A stretch of DNA of 64,000 nucleotides, from assembly GCA_019634735.1 (NCBI GenBank), contig JAHCAT010000005.1, positions 155,192 through 219,191 of the forward strand, read 5' to 3'. Of the stretch, positions 8,253 to 16,877 are shown piece by piece. Under the pieces are notes generated by a model, which saw only the letters and a list, made by a program, of their open reading frames with translations, was not told the origin of the DNA and did not search any database. Within the stretch, counting starts at the first letter, position 1. Each line of letters begins with the position of its first letter. The stretch is from Lysobacterales bacterium. Its GTDB lineage: Bacteria; Pseudomonadota; Gammaproteobacteria; Xanthomonadales; UBA2363. Position numbers and translations under genes: made by a program.

Positions 8253-9332
8253 CTACTCGATGACGATGCTGGGCAGGCCCAGCTCCTTGCTGCGCGCGCG
8301 CAGGCTCAGGCGACCGGCGGCGGCGCGGGCGATGGCGCGATAGGCGGCCGCCTCGGCCGAGTCCGGCGCGGCCACCACGGTAGGGTTGCCGCCGTCGGCC
8401 TGTTCGCGGATCGCCAGCGCCAGCGGCAGTTGGCCGAGCAGGGGCACGTCGTACTGCTGCGCCATGCGCGCGCCGCCGCCCTCGCCGAAGATCGGCTCGA
8501 CGTGGCCGCAGGCGCCGCACACGTGGGTGCTCATGTTCTCGACCACGCCCAGCACCGGCACCTCGACCTTGCGGAACATGCCCAGCGCCTTGCGCGCGTC
8601 GAGCAGGGCGATGTCCTGCGGCGTGGTGACGATCACCGCACCGGACACCGGCACGCGCTGCGACAGGGTGAGCTGGATGTCGCCGGTGCCGGGCGGCAGG
8701 TCGATCACCAGGTAGTCCAGGTCGTCCCAGGCGGTCTCGGTCAGCATCTGCTGCAGGGCCTGGGTGGTCATCGGACCGCGCCAGATCATCGGCGTGTCCT
8801 CGTCGATCATGAAGCCGATCGACATGCACTGCAGGCCGTGCGCCTGCTTGGGCACGATCCGCTTGCCGTCGGGGCTGTCCGGGCGGCCCGACACGCCCAG
8901 CATGCGCGGCACGCTGGGGCCGTGGATGTCGGCGTCGAGCACGCCGGCGTGGGCGCCCTCGGCGGCCAGGGCCAGGGCCAGGTTGACCGCCGTGGTCGAC
9001 TTGCCGACGCCGCCCTTGCCGGAGGCGACGGCGATGATGTTGCGCACCTGAGGCAGCGGCGTCAGCCCGGCACGCACCTGGTGGGCGACCACGCGCTGGT
9101 CGACGCCGACCAGGGCATCGGCGAAGCCGGCCGCCGCCAGGGCGGCGGCGACCTGATCGCGCAGGACGGGCAGCCAGGAGCGCGCCGGGTAGCCGAGCAC
9201 CAGGTCGACCGCCAGCCGGCCGCCGCCCTCGACCACCGCCTTGAGCGCGCCGCCGGCGACCAGGTCGACCCCGGTATGGGGATCGACGATCCCGGCCAGC
9301 ACTTCGCGCACCCTGTCCTCGACGCCTGCCAT
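8253..9332 (-). CDS. apbC: Iron-sulfur cluster carrier protein, Mrp/NBP35 P-loop ATPase
   Basis: 359 residues from the ATG whose complement lies at 9330-9332; a GGAAGGTGAG Shine-Dalgarno-like run precedes it. Residues 1 to about 90 are a MIP18/DUF59-like domain (VREVLAGIVDPHTGVDLV). The deviant Walker A GKGGVGKSTTAVNLALALA, the Walker B-like YLVIDLPPGTGD and the C-terminal CGACGH pair, which binds a bridging Fe-S cluster in the family, are present. It assembles or transfers Fe-S clusters in the cytoplasm. It is divergent from metG, a very common gammaproteobacterial neighbourhood. Confidence 0.95.
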   Translation of the reverse strand: MAGVEDRVREVLAGIVDPHTGVDLVAGGALKAVVEGGGRLAVDLVLGYPARSWLPVLRDQVAAALAAAGFADALVGVDQRVVAHQVRAGLTPLPQVRNIIAVASGKGGVGKSTTAVNLALALAAEGAHAGVLDADIHGPSVPRMLGVSGRPDSPDGKRIVPKQAHGLQCMSIGFMIDEDTPMIWRGPMTTQALQQMLTETAWDDLDYLVIDLPPGTGDIQLTLSQRVPVSGAVIVTTPQDIALLDARKALGMFRKVEVPVLGVVENMSTHVCGACGHVEPIFGEGGGARMAQQYDVPLLGQLPLALAIREQADGGNPTVVAAPDSAEAAAYRAIARAAAGRLSLRARSKELGLPSIVIE

Positions 9333-9361
9333 CGCCTCACCTTCCTTGCTGCGGGGCGGCC

Positions 9362-9396
9362 ATTGTAGGCCGCGGTCGCACGCCGGGTGCGATAAT
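9362..9396. promoter_or_regulatory. Divergent -10 elements for apbC and metG
   Basis: On the minus strand TACAAT (complement of 9362-9367) lies 30 bases upstream of the apbC start. On the plus strand TG-C-GATAAT at 9388-9396 is an extended -10, 28 bases before the metG ATG. Good -35 hexamers are not evident for either. Both would give short leaders. Confidence 0.5.
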
Positions 9397-9423
9397 GCGC
9401 GGCCCCCGAGGTCCCGCCCGCGC

Positions 9424-11571
9424 ATGCCGACGAAGCCCCTGCTGGTCACCAACGCCCTGCCCTACGCCAACGGCCACCTGCACCTGGGCCACCTGGTGGG
9501 CTACATCCAGGCCGACATCTGGGTGCGCGCCCGGCGCATGGCCGGCGACACCGTGCACTTCGTCTGCGCCGACGACACCCACGGCACGCCGGTGATGCTG
9601 GCGGCCGAGAAGCAGGGCGTCTCGCCGGAGGACTTCATCGCCGCCATGCAGGCCAGCCACGAGCGCGACTTCGCGGATTTCCATGTCGCCTTCGACCACT
9701 ACGGCTCCACCCATTCGGCGCGCAACCGGCAGTGGGCGGAACGGCTGTACCGGGCGCTGGACGCCGGCGGCCACATCGAGCGGCGCGCCATCGCCCAGCT
9801 CTACGATCCCGAGCGCGGCATGTTCCTGCCCGACCGCTACGTGCGCGGCACCTGCCCGAACTGCGGCGCCGCCGACCAGTACGGCGACAACTGCGAGTCC
9901 TGCGGCGCCACCTACGCGCCCACCGACCTGGTCGACGCCCGTTCGGTGGTGTCCGGCGCCACCCCGGTGCTGCGCGAGTCCGAGCACTTCTTCTTCCGGC
10001 TCGGCGACTTCACCGGTGTGCTCAGGGACTGGCTGGCCGGCGACGTCGCCGTGCCCGGCGTCAAGGCCAAGCTGCGCGAATGGATCGATGCCGAGGGCGG
10101 CCTGCGCGACTGGGACATCTCGCGCGACGCGCCCTACTTCGGCTTCGAGATCCCCGGCCACCCGGGCAAGTTCTTCTACGTGTGGCTGGACGCGCCGATC
10201 GGCTACCTGTCGAGCCTGGCGGCGCTGTTCGACGGCGGCGGCGTGGCTGGCGCCGATGCCACCACGTTGGAGTCCCTGCTGGCGCCCGGCGAGCAGGCCG
10301 AACTGCACCACTTCATCGGCAAGGACATCGTCAACTTCCACGGCCTGTTCTGGCCCGCCGTGCTGCACGGCGCCGGCCTGCGCCTGCCGACCCGCCTGCA
10401 CGTCAACGGTTACCTGACCGTCAACGGCGCCAAGATGAGCAAGTCGCGCGGCACCTTCATCCAGGCCCGCACCTACCTGGATGCCGGCCTGGAACCCGAG
10501 TACCTGCGCTACTACTACGCGACCGTCTCCGGCGGCGGCGTCGACGACCTCGACCTCGACCTCAAGGCCTTCGTCGACGTGGTCAATTCCCACCTGGTCG
10601 GCAAGTTCGTCAACATCGCCAGCCGCTGCGCGAAGCTGCTGGCGACTCACTTCGGCAACACCTTGCCCAGGCTGTCGGCCTCGGAGCCCAGCGCGGAGTT
10701 TTCGTGTGCCTGGCACCTCGCCGACGTGCGCCAACTGGGCACGCGTGTGGGGGAGGCCTTCCGACGTGGCGAATTCGCGGCTGCCGTACGCGACATCATG
10801 GCAGTGGCGGACAGACTCAACCGCTTCATCGACGAGCGCAAACCGTGGGAGCAGGCCAAGGACTCAGGCCGGCATGACGAACTGGGCGACACCCTGCTGG
10901 TTGGCATCGCCGGGTTCCGAGCCATGGCCATAGCCTTGGCGCCGGTCTTGCCTGCAATCGCGGCAGCGGTCGGTCGCTGGCTCGGCGAAGATGCCGGGCG
11001 GTGGACCGTAGACAGCTATGCCGTCGATATCTCCGGTCGGACACTGGCCGCCTACCAGCCCCTGCTCACCCGCATCGACCCCAAGCACATCGCCGCCATG
11101 ATCGAAGCCAGCAAGGACACCCTCGCCGCCCCCCCTGCCGAGGCCGCCACGGCAACGCCCCCCGGTCCCCAATCCGTCCCCGGTCCCCAGAACACGCCCA
11201 CCCCGAGTCCCGAGTCCCGGGCCCCGAATCCCGGCCCCGAAACCATCTCCATCGACGACTTCGCCCGCCTCGACCTGCGCATCGGCAAGGTGCTGGCCTG
11301 CGAGCCGGTCGAGGGCGCCGACAAGCTGCTGCGCTTCGAACTGGACGCGGGGGAGCTTGGCCGCCGGCAGATCTTCTCGGGCATCAAGGCCGCCTATCCG
11401 GAGCCGGCCGCCCTGGTCGGCCGGCACGTGGTGTTCATCGCCAACCTGGCGCCGCGCAAGATGCGCTTCGGGATGAGCGAGGGCATGATCCTGTCGGCCG
11501 GCAGCGGCGGCGGCGAGCTTTTCCTGCTCGATGTCGACACCGGCGCCCAGGCCGGCATGCCGGTGAAGTGA
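9424..11571 (+). CDS. metG: Methionyl-tRNA synthetase
   Basis: 715 residues; charges tRNA-Met with methionine. The class I signature is ANGHLHLGH (residues 15-23) and the second motif GAKMSKSRG is near residue 334. The zinc-binding insert is CPNCG followed by CESCG. The anticodon-binding domain runs to about 560. A Pro-rich linker of about 35 residues (roughly 570-605) follows, then a C-terminal tRNA-binding domain (DFARLDLRIGKVLACEPVEGADKLL) that makes the dimer in the long MetG form. The linker DNA resembles the CCCCGGTCCCC-type repeat found elsewhere in this window. The start is the only ATG matching the family N-terminus. Confidence 0.97.
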   Translation: MPTKPLLVTNALPYANGHLHLGHLVGYIQADIWVRARRMAGDTVHFVCADDTHGTPVMLAAEKQGVSPEDFIAAMQASHERDFADFHVAFDHYGSTHSARNRQWAERLYRALDAGGHIERRAIAQLYDPERGMFLPDRYVRGTCPNCGAADQYGDNCESCGATYAPTDLVDARSVVSGATPVLRESEHFFFRLGDFTGVLRDWLAGDVAVPGVKAKLREWIDAEGGLRDWDISRDAPYFGFEIPGHPGKFFYVWLDAPIGYLSSLAALFDGGGVAGADATTLESLLAPGEQAELHHFIGKDIVNFHGLFWPAVLHGAGLRLPTRLHVNGYLTVNGAKMSKSRGTFIQARTYLDAGLEPEYLRYYYATVSGGGVDDLDLDLKAFVDVVNSHLVGKFVNIASRCAKLLATHFGNTLPRLSASEPSAEFSCAWHLADVRQLGTRVGEAFRRGEFAAAVRDIMAVADRLNRFIDERKPWEQAKDSGRHDELGDTLLVGIAGFRAMAIALAPVLPAIAAAVGRWLGEDAGRWTVDSYAVDISGRTLAAYQPLLTRIDPKHIAAMIEASKDTLAAPPAEAATATPPGPQSVPGPQNTPTPSPESRAPNPGPETISIDDFARLDLRIGKVLACEPVEGADKLLRFELDAGELGRRQIFSGIKAAYPEPAALVGRHVVFIANLAPRKMRFGMSEGMILSAGSGGGELFLLDVDTGAQAGMPVK
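11159..11240 (+). repeat. GGGGACC-type low-complexity repeat inside metG (linker)
   Basis: CCCCGGTCCCC, CCGTCCCCGGTCCCC and CCGAGTCCCGAGTCCCGGG follow one another here. On the minus strand they read as the same GGGGACCGGGGA / GGGACTCGGG pattern that makes up the large block at 20374-20857 and the copies around the four-helix-bundle gene. In frame it encodes a Pro/Gly/Ser/Gln/Asn-rich linker between the anticodon-binding domain and the tRNA-binding domain. Confidence 0.65.
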
Positions 11572-11613
11572 TCCCCGGCGCGGTCGGCGCCCATCCACGG
11601 AGAGGCAAGCGGC

Positions 11614-12942
11614 ATGGCAGCAACCTCGGCACGCCGCATCGGTCCGGTCCTTGCGACCTTCGTGGTCGCCAACAACATGATCGGCGCCGGCTTCTTCCTG
11701 CTGCCGGCGACCCTGGCGCGCAGCGGCAGCGTGACCTGGATCGCCTGGCTGGTCGGCACCGCCCTGGCGGTGCTGCTGGGCGGCGCCTTTGCGCGACTGG
11801 CGCGCACCCACCCGGCGATGACCAGCGCCGACGATTACGTCCGGCCGGCGCTGGGCCGCGACGCCGGGTTCCTGGCCGCCACCCTGTACTGGCTGGCGTC
11901 GTGGATCGGCAACAACGCCATCGCCGTCGCCGCCTTCGGCTACCTGGCGACCCTGCTGCCCTTCGCCAGCCATGAGCCGGGCGTCCAGCTTGCCGGCCAG
12001 CTCGCCCTGATCTGGCTGGTGTTCGCGCTCAACCTGCTGGGCCCGCGGCAAGTGGCGCGCTTCCAGGGCGCCACGGTCGTGCTCGGGCTGCTGCCGGTAC
12101 TCGCGGTGCTGCTGTTCGGCTGGCAGCAGTTCGACCCGGACACCTTCGCGGGTGGCTGGAACCGGACCTCGGACAGCGACGCGGCGGTGGTGCTGGCCAG
12201 CCTGGCGCCGGTGTTCTGGGCCTTCGTCGGCCTTGAGTCCGGCGCGATGATCGCCGGCGTGGTGCGCGATCCCGACCGCAACGTGCCGCGCGCCACCCTG
12301 GCCGGCATCGTCCTGGCCGGCTGCGTGTACGTGCTCGCCTCGGTGCTGCTGATGGGTATCGTGCCGGCCGCCGAGCTGGCCGGTTCCAGCGCGCCGTTCG
12401 CGCTGGTCGCCGGTCAGCTGTTCGGTCCGCTCGGCCTCTGGCTGGTCGCCGCCGCGGCGGCGATCAAGGCGACCGGCACCCTGGGTGGCTGGATGCTGGT
12501 CAGCGGCGAGACCGGCGCACGGGCCGCCGCGCGCGGCTTTCTGCCCTGGGCGCTGTTCGGACCGGTGCGCGGCAACGGCGCCGCCGGCCGCGGACTGCTG
12601 GTGATCGCCGTGGGCATGAGCCTGGTCGCGGTGCTGACCTCGGCACCGACGGTCGGCGAGCAGTTCGGCCGCCTGGTCGGCATGGTGGTGCTGCTGGTGG
12701 TGATCGCCTACGCCGCGGCCGGATTGAGCCTGCTGGTCGGCTCGCCGGCCGCGCCGGCCACGGGGCGGGACCGCCTGTACGGCGCCGGCGCGCTGGCGGC
12801 CTGTGCCCTGCTGTTGTTCAGTTCGCCCTGGCCGATGCTGGGCGGGGCCCTGGCAACGGCCGCGCTGGTCTGGATCGCCTGGCGGCTGACCGGCGCCAGG
12901 CGGCCACCGCCGGCGGCGACGGATGCCACCGCGGATGGCTGA
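11614..12942 (+). CDS. APC-family amino acid permease / antiporter
   Basis: 442 residues with about 12 transmembrane segments. The N-terminal [22 protein letters not shown] contains the Gly-x-Gly substrate-binding helix break of the amino acid-polyamine-organocation superfamily, and [26 protein letters not shown] is the conserved helix 6-7 loop (F-x-G-x-E, then P-x-x-x-x-P-R-A). Overall resemblance is to AdiC/PotE-type antiporters; the substrate cannot be set. It starts 42 bases after metG, and its end overlaps rsxA by 8 bases, so metG, the permease, rsxA and rsxB may form one transcript. Confidence 0.88.
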   Translation: MAATSARRIGPVLATFVVANNMIGAGFFLLPATLARSGSVTWIAWLVGTALAVLLGGAFARLARTHPAMTSADDYVRPALGRDAGFLAATLYWLASWIGNNAIAVAAFGYLATLLPFASHEPGVQLAGQLALIWLVFALNLLGPRQVARFQGATVVLGLLPVLAVLLFGWQQFDPDTFAGGWNRTSDSDAAVVLASLAPVFWAFVGLESGAMIAGVVRDPDRNVPRATLAGIVLAGCVYVLASVLLMGIVPAAELAGSSAPFALVAGQLFGPLGLWLVAAAAAIKATGTLGGWMLVSGETGARAAARGFLPWALFGPVRGNGAAGRGLLVIAVGMSLVAVLTSAPTVGEQFGRLVGMVVLLVVIAYAAAGLSLLVGSPAAPATGRDRLYGAGALAACALLLFSSPWPMLGGALATAALVWIAWRLTGARRPPPAATDATADG

Positions 12943-13516
12943 CTACCTGCTGTTGCTGGTCGGCACCGTCCTGGTCAACAACGTGGTGCTGACCAAGTTC
13001 CTCGGGCTGTGCCCGTTCATGGGTACGTCCCGGCGCCTGGACAATGCGCTCGGCCTGGCCCTGGCCACCGGCCTGGTGCTGACCCTCACCTCGGGCCTGT
13101 GCTGGCTGGTGACCCGCTGGCTGCTCGAGCCGTTCGGCCTGGAGTACCTGCGCACCCTGGCCTTCATCCTGGTGATCGCCGCCAGCGTGCAGTTCACCGA
13201 GACCGTGCTGCGCGCCACCGCACCGGTGCTGTACCAGGCGCTGGGCATCTTCCTGCCGCTGATCACCAGCAACTGCGCGGTGCTCGGCGTCGCCCTGCTG
13301 AACACCTGGGCGCAGCGCAGCCTGTTCGAGGCGATGCTGGCCGGCTTCGGCGCCGCGCTCGGTTTCGGCCTGGTGCTGCTGCTGTTCGCGGCCGCCCGCG
13401 AACGCCTCGAGGCGAGCCCGGTGCCGGCACCCTTCCGCGGCGTGCCGATCGCCCTGGTCACCGCCGGCCTGATGTCCCTGGCCTTCATGGGCTTCGCCGG
13501 CATGGGCCGCGGCTGA
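12935..13516 (+). CDS. rsxA: Electron transport complex subunit RsxA/RnfA
   Basis: 193 residues, starting at the ATG that gives [24 protein letters not shown], matching the family's N-terminus; an ATG four codons earlier is less likely. Six transmembrane helices. The [19 protein letters not shown] and [12 protein letters not shown] segments are the conserved half-repeat signatures of RnfA/NqrE, whose cysteines bind a shared membrane Fe-S centre. In the full complex RnfA sits with RnfD, RnfE, RnfC, RnfG and RnfB, moving electrons between NADH and ferredoxin, or resetting SoxR. Only rsxB follows here; no C, D, G or E genes are in the window. Confidence 0.93.
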   Translation: MADYLLLLVGTVLVNNVVLTKFLGLCPFMGTSRRLDNALGLALATGLVLTLTSGLCWLVTRWLLEPFGLEYLRTLAFILVIAASVQFTETVLRATAPVLYQALGIFLPLITSNCAVLGVALLNTWAQRSLFEAMLAGFGAALGFGLVLLLFAAARERLEASPVPAPFRGVPIALVTAGLMSLAFMGFAGMGRG

Positions 13517-14061
13517 TGCTGGCGGCGGTGGCGGCGATCGGCGGCCTGGCCTTGCTGCTCGGGCTCCTGCTGGGCTGGGCGGCACGGCGCCTCCGCGTCG
13601 AAGGAGACCCGGTGGTCGAGCGCATCGATGCCCTGTTGCCGCAGACCCAGTGCGGCCAGTGCGGCTATCCGGGGTGTCGTCCTTACGCGCAGGCGATCGC
13701 CGACGGGCAGGCCGATATCAACCAGTGCCCGCCGGGCGGCGCCGCCACGGTGCGTGCCCTGGCCGACCTGCTCGGCCGCGAGCCGCGCCCCCTGGACGCT
13801 GCTCGCGGCGTGGAGAAGCCGCCGCAGGTGGCGCTGATCGACGAGGAACGCTGTATCGGCTGCACCCTGTGCATCCAGGCCTGCCCGGTGGACGCCATCG
13901 TCGGCGCACCCAAGCGCATGCACACCGTGCTGGCCGCGGACTGCACAGGCTGCGAACTGTGCCTGCCGCCCTGCCCGGTCGACTGTATCGATCTGGTGCC
14001 CCTGCCGACCCCGCTGCGCGGCTTTCGCCGGCCGGCGCCGAGGGTGCCGCTGCCGCACTGA
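13516..14061 (+). CDS. rsxB: Electron transport complex subunit RsxB/RnfB (ferredoxin subunit)
   Basis: 181 residues; the ATG overlaps the rsxA stop (TGATG). An N-terminal transmembrane helix ([21 protein letters not shown]) anchors it. [16 protein letters not shown] plus a later Cys is the 4Fe-4S site shared with DUF-type Fis domains, and two ferredoxin motifs follow: [16 protein letters not shown] and [16 protein letters not shown]. All twelve expected cysteines of this pattern appear to be present. In many Xanthomonadales RnfB is annotated next to metG without a complete rnf operon, so it may have a role apart from the NADH:ferredoxin pump. Confidence 0.94.
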   Translation: MLAAVAAIGGLALLLGLLLGWAARRLRVEGDPVVERIDALLPQTQCGQCGYPGCRPYAQAIADGQADINQCPPGGAATVRALADLLGREPRPLDAARGVEKPPQVALIDEERCIGCTLCIQACPVDAIVGAPKRMHTVLAADCTGCELCLPPCPVDCIDLVPLPTPLRGFRRPAPRVPLPH

Positions 14062-14097
14062 CGCCGCCGCCGGGCCGGGTGCGCACCGCGCCGCGGC

Positions 14098-14103
14098 TAT
14101 ACT
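14098..14103 (+). promoter_or_regulatory. Possible -10 element for phhB
   Basis: TATACT (five of six consensus bases) lies 27 bases before the phhB ATG in a very GC-rich surrounding. No -35 is evident, so this is tentative. Confidence 0.35.
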
Positions 14104-14129
14104 GCGACCGACCCGACCAGGAATCCGCC

Positions 14130-14477
14130 ATGTCCGTTTCGACGTTGCGCGCCGAGCACTGCCGGCCGCTCAAGGGCCCCGAACACCGTCTCGACGACAC
14201 CGCCCTCGGCGAACTGCTGGCCGCCCTGCCGGGCTGGTCGCTGCGCGAGGATGGCAAGGCGATCGGCCGCAATTTCCGCTTCGACGGCTTCCTCCCGGCG
14301 TTGTCCTTCGCCAGCGCGATCGGCTGGATGGCCGAGCAGGAGAACCACCACCCCGACCTCGAACTGGGCTGGGGCTACGTCAAGGTGCGCTTCTCCACCC
14401 ACGACGTGGGTGGTCTGTCGCGCAACGACTTCATCTGTGCCGCCAAGGTCGATGCACTCGCTGACGGCGCCGCCTGA
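14130..14477 (+). CDS. phhB: 4a-hydroxytetrahydrobiopterin dehydratase (pterin-4a-carbinolamine dehydratase)
   Basis: 115 residues. It dehydrates pterin-4a-carbinolamine so that tetrahydropterin can be recycled for phenylalanine hydroxylase. The active-site segment ENHHPDLELGWGYVKVRFSTHD shows the paired histidines and the His in the Thr-His turn that define the family, preceded by LPGWSLREDGKAIGRNFRFDGF. An AGGAATCC run lies just before the ATG. The last codons overlap the start of the CPBP-like gene. Phenylalanine hydroxylase itself is not in the window. Confidence 0.95.
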   Translation: MSVSTLRAEHCRPLKGPEHRLDDTALGELLAALPGWSLREDGKAIGRNFRFDGFLPALSFASAIGWMAEQENHHPDLELGWGYVKVRFSTHDVGGLSRNDFICAAKVDALADGAA

Positions 14478-15426
14478 GGCCGGCAACGGCGGCCCCGTCT
14501 CGCGCTGGCTGCCGGCATTGTGGTTGGTGACGGTCGCCCTGACCGTCTACTTCGTGCTGTCGCACTGGCATGCCGCGCCGGTGCTGCGCCCCGCGCCGGA
14601 CCTGCTGGCCGCCTACATCCCCGAACGCGCCCTGTGGATGGAGGAACAGCGCGCCGCCGCGACGGGCCTGCCGGCCAACGTGCTGTACCAGCGCTATGCC
14701 GCCGGCGCCCTGGTGATCCCCGATGTCGTCTGGTTCCTGACCCTGGCGCTCTACCTGATCCCGGTCGCCTACGTGCTCCGGCGCAGTTTCTTCAAGGGCG
14801 AGGCGCCGCCCTCGTGGAACCTGGCGCTGACCCTGGCCGGTCCGCTGGTGGTGGTGATCCTCGGCGGCGTGCAGGACAACACCCGCGCCAGCGCCGCCCT
14901 GGTGTTCATCCTCGGGCTGACCTACGGCGCCATCGTCGGGCAGCGCGACGTGTCGCGGCTGCGTCTTTCACCGGGCGACCTGGCCGCCTGGCGCAATGCG
15001 CTGGCGTTCACCGCCGTGGTGATCGGGCTGCTGTTGGCCTACCGCTGGCTGGCTGCGCCGGACCATGTCGTGCGCTGGCCGGGTCCGGACAAGCTGGCGC
15101 GCTACGCGGCCTGGGCGGTCTTCCAGCAATGGCTGATCAACCGCGTGCTGGCACGCGAGGCGCTGCGTCTGACCCGGGGCCGCGAGCCGCTGGCCGCTGC
15201 CATCGTCGCCGCCCTCTTCGGCCTGCTGCACGCGCCCAACTTCGCATTGATGTGCGCGACCTGCCTGGGCGCCTTCGTCTGGACGCAGCTTTACTTCCGG
15301 CGTCCCTACGTGCTGCCGCTGGCGGTGTCGCATGTCGTGCTGAGCGTCTGCCTGATGGCGATGACGCCGCCCTGGGTGATGCGCAACGCGGAAATCGGGG
15401 CGCGCTTCTTCATGCCCGCCCTCTAG
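14452..15426 (+). CDS. CPBP-family-like membrane protein, probably without the catalytic Glu pair
   Basis: 324 residues from the ATG at 14452, overlapping phhB by 26 bases. About eight transmembrane segments. The C-terminal region has FGLLHAPN (the Phe-x-x-x-His motif) and a later AVSHVVLS, both typical of CPBP/Abi intramembrane metalloproteases. The usual Glu-Glu-x-x-x-Arg motif is replaced by QWLINRVLAREALR, with no paired glutamates. It may therefore be a non-proteolytic member or use different residues. The function is unknown; CPBP proteins process prenylated or membrane substrates. Confidence 0.7.
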   Translation: MHSLTAPPEAGNGGPVSRWLPALWLVTVALTVYFVLSHWHAAPVLRPAPDLLAAYIPERALWMEEQRAAATGLPANVLYQRYAAGALVIPDVVWFLTLALYLIPVAYVLRRSFFKGEAPPSWNLALTLAGPLVVVILGGVQDNTRASAALVFILGLTYGAIVGQRDVSRLRLSPGDLAAWRNALAFTAVVIGLLLAYRWLAAPDHVVRWPGPDKLARYAAWAVFQQWLINRVLAREALRLTRGREPLAAAIVAALFGLLHAPNFALMCATCLGAFVWTQLYFRRPYVLPLAVSHVVLSVCLMAMTPPWVMRNAEIGARFFMPAL

Positions 15427-15512
15427 CAGGCCGTGCCAGGACAGCCTGCCCGGCCGCCACGTCCGTGTTCCGGCGCGGGGCGGGCGCGCGGGCGACGTTG
15501 CCCAATGGGACC

Positions 15513-16877
15513 ATGACCGCCGTCCGGTGGACCTTCGCGCTGAGCTGCCTGGGCCTGGCGCCGGGTGGCCTGGCCGGACCCCCTGTGTCGTCCGCGCAGG
15601 TGCTGGCGCTCGAGATTCCCCATCGGGCCGGCATGCTCGCGGTCGACGGGCGACTCGATGACTGGCGGGACGAGGCGGCGCTGCGCATCGAGTACACCGA
15701 GCCCGAGCTGAAGCCGCCCCTGGGAAACCACACGATCGCGCGGGTGGTCTGGGACGAACGTGCGCTCTGGGTCGCGTTCGAGGTGCGGGACAGCGACCTT
15801 GTGGCGGCGCCGGAAGGCCTCGAATCCAGCCAGGTGTTCCAGTTCGACTCGGTCGAGGTCTATCTGGACGCCCGTGCCGACGGCGGGCCGAGGATGCGCG
15901 CCGACGACGTGCAATTGCTGGTTGCGCTGGGCGGCGCCAAGGCCATGCTCGAAGGCGACGAGCTGATCGCCCAGGCGCCGGGGGTGCGGGTACCCAAGCG
16001 GTTCAGGTCCGGAGCCGGCTTTCGCGCCGCGACCAGGGAGGTCGAAGGCGGCTGGCTTGCCGAGCTGGAGATTCCGTGGCCGCTGCTGGGCATGGAGCGC
16101 GCCGCGCCCGGCATGGAGCTTGGCCTCGGTCTGGCCACCAACGACTGGCTCTTCGATCACGCCCCGTTCGCCATGCGCGAACCCGACCTCGCCAGCCTGG
16201 CCGGAATCGCCGCCTCCGGTTCAACGGATGCCGGCGGCCCGGAACCCAGCCTGCGCGGCTCGGGCTACTGGCCCTGGAGCTGGACCGAGGGCCGCGACTA
16301 CGGCTATCCGGACCAGTGGCGCAGGGTGGTGCTGATGGAGGCGGGAGCAGCCTCCTCAGGCCCGCGGGGCGCGGTCTGGTTCGCGCTGGCAGCATCGATG
16401 CTGGGCGTCGCTGTGCTCGCGACGGTTGCCCTTGCACGGCGGCGGCGCGCGGCGATGCTCGAACGGGTCGGCCGGCCCGCCGGCAACGACGGATTTCGGC
16501 AGGGTGCGCCGGCCCTGGACGAACCGGTCCCGGCAGCCGGCATGATCGACGATGATCCGGCGGCCGTGTTCGCGCAGCGTGCGGCCGCGGCAGTGGAAGC
16601 CCGCCTGGCGCGCTCGATCACCCCCGCCGAACTGGCGGCCGCGCTGCATGTCTCGCTTCGTACGCTGCAGCGGCGACTCGCCGAAGCACCCGCATGCACG
16701 CCCAGCGAGCTCATCGATTCGGTGAAGATGCGGCATGCCAGAAAGATGCTCGAGGAGGGCGAGCTGACCGTGCGCGAGATCGCCGAGCGGGTCGGCTTCG
16801 GCGACCCCGGGCATTTTTCCCGGCGTTTTCGGGCGCACTGGGGGCTGCCACCGTCGTCGCTCAGAAACGGAGACTGA
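15513..16877 (+). CDS. Membrane-bound AraC-type regulator with extracytoplasmic CBM9-like domain
   Basis: 454 residues, start ATG at 15513 followed by a signal peptide (TFALSCLGLAPGGLAG). Residues of about 33-275 resemble a CBM9-like sugar-binding / DOMON-type beta sandwich: LAVDGRLDDWRDEAALR, then ARVVWDERALWVAFEVRDSDL, then FQFDSVEVYLDARADGGPRM, then GGWLAELEIPWPLLG and GLGLATNDW. A single transmembrane helix at about 287-308 (AVWFALAASMLGVAVLATVALA) is followed by Arg-rich residues, placing the rest in the cytoplasm. The C-terminal 100 residues are an AraC double helix-turn-helix: ITPAELAAALHVSLRTLQRRL and LTVREIAERVGFGDPGHFSRRF. So one polypeptide seems to sense outside and bind DNA inside. 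Neighbours give no clear target, although the heme protein at 17241 is next. The domain calls are by eye. Confidence 0.82.
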   Translation: MTAVRWTFALSCLGLAPGGLAGPPVSSAQVLALEIPHRAGMLAVDGRLDDWRDEAALRIEYTEPELKPPLGNHTIARVVWDERALWVAFEVRDSDLVAAPEGLESSQVFQFDSVEVYLDARADGGPRMRADDVQLLVALGGAKAMLEGDELIAQAPGVRVPKRFRSGAGFRAATREVEGGWLAELEIPWPLLGMERAAPGMELGLGLATNDWLFDHAPFAMREPDLASLAGIAASGSTDAGGPEPSLRGSGYWPWSWTEGRDYGYPDQWRRVVLMEAGAASSGPRGAVWFALAASMLGVAVLATVALARRRRAAMLERVGRPAGNDGFRQGAPALDEPVPAAGMIDDDPAAVFAQRAAAAVEARLARSITPAELAAALHVSLRTLQRRLAEAPACTPSELIDSVKMRHARKMLEEGELTVREIAERVGFGDPGHFSRRFRAHWGLPPSSLRNGD

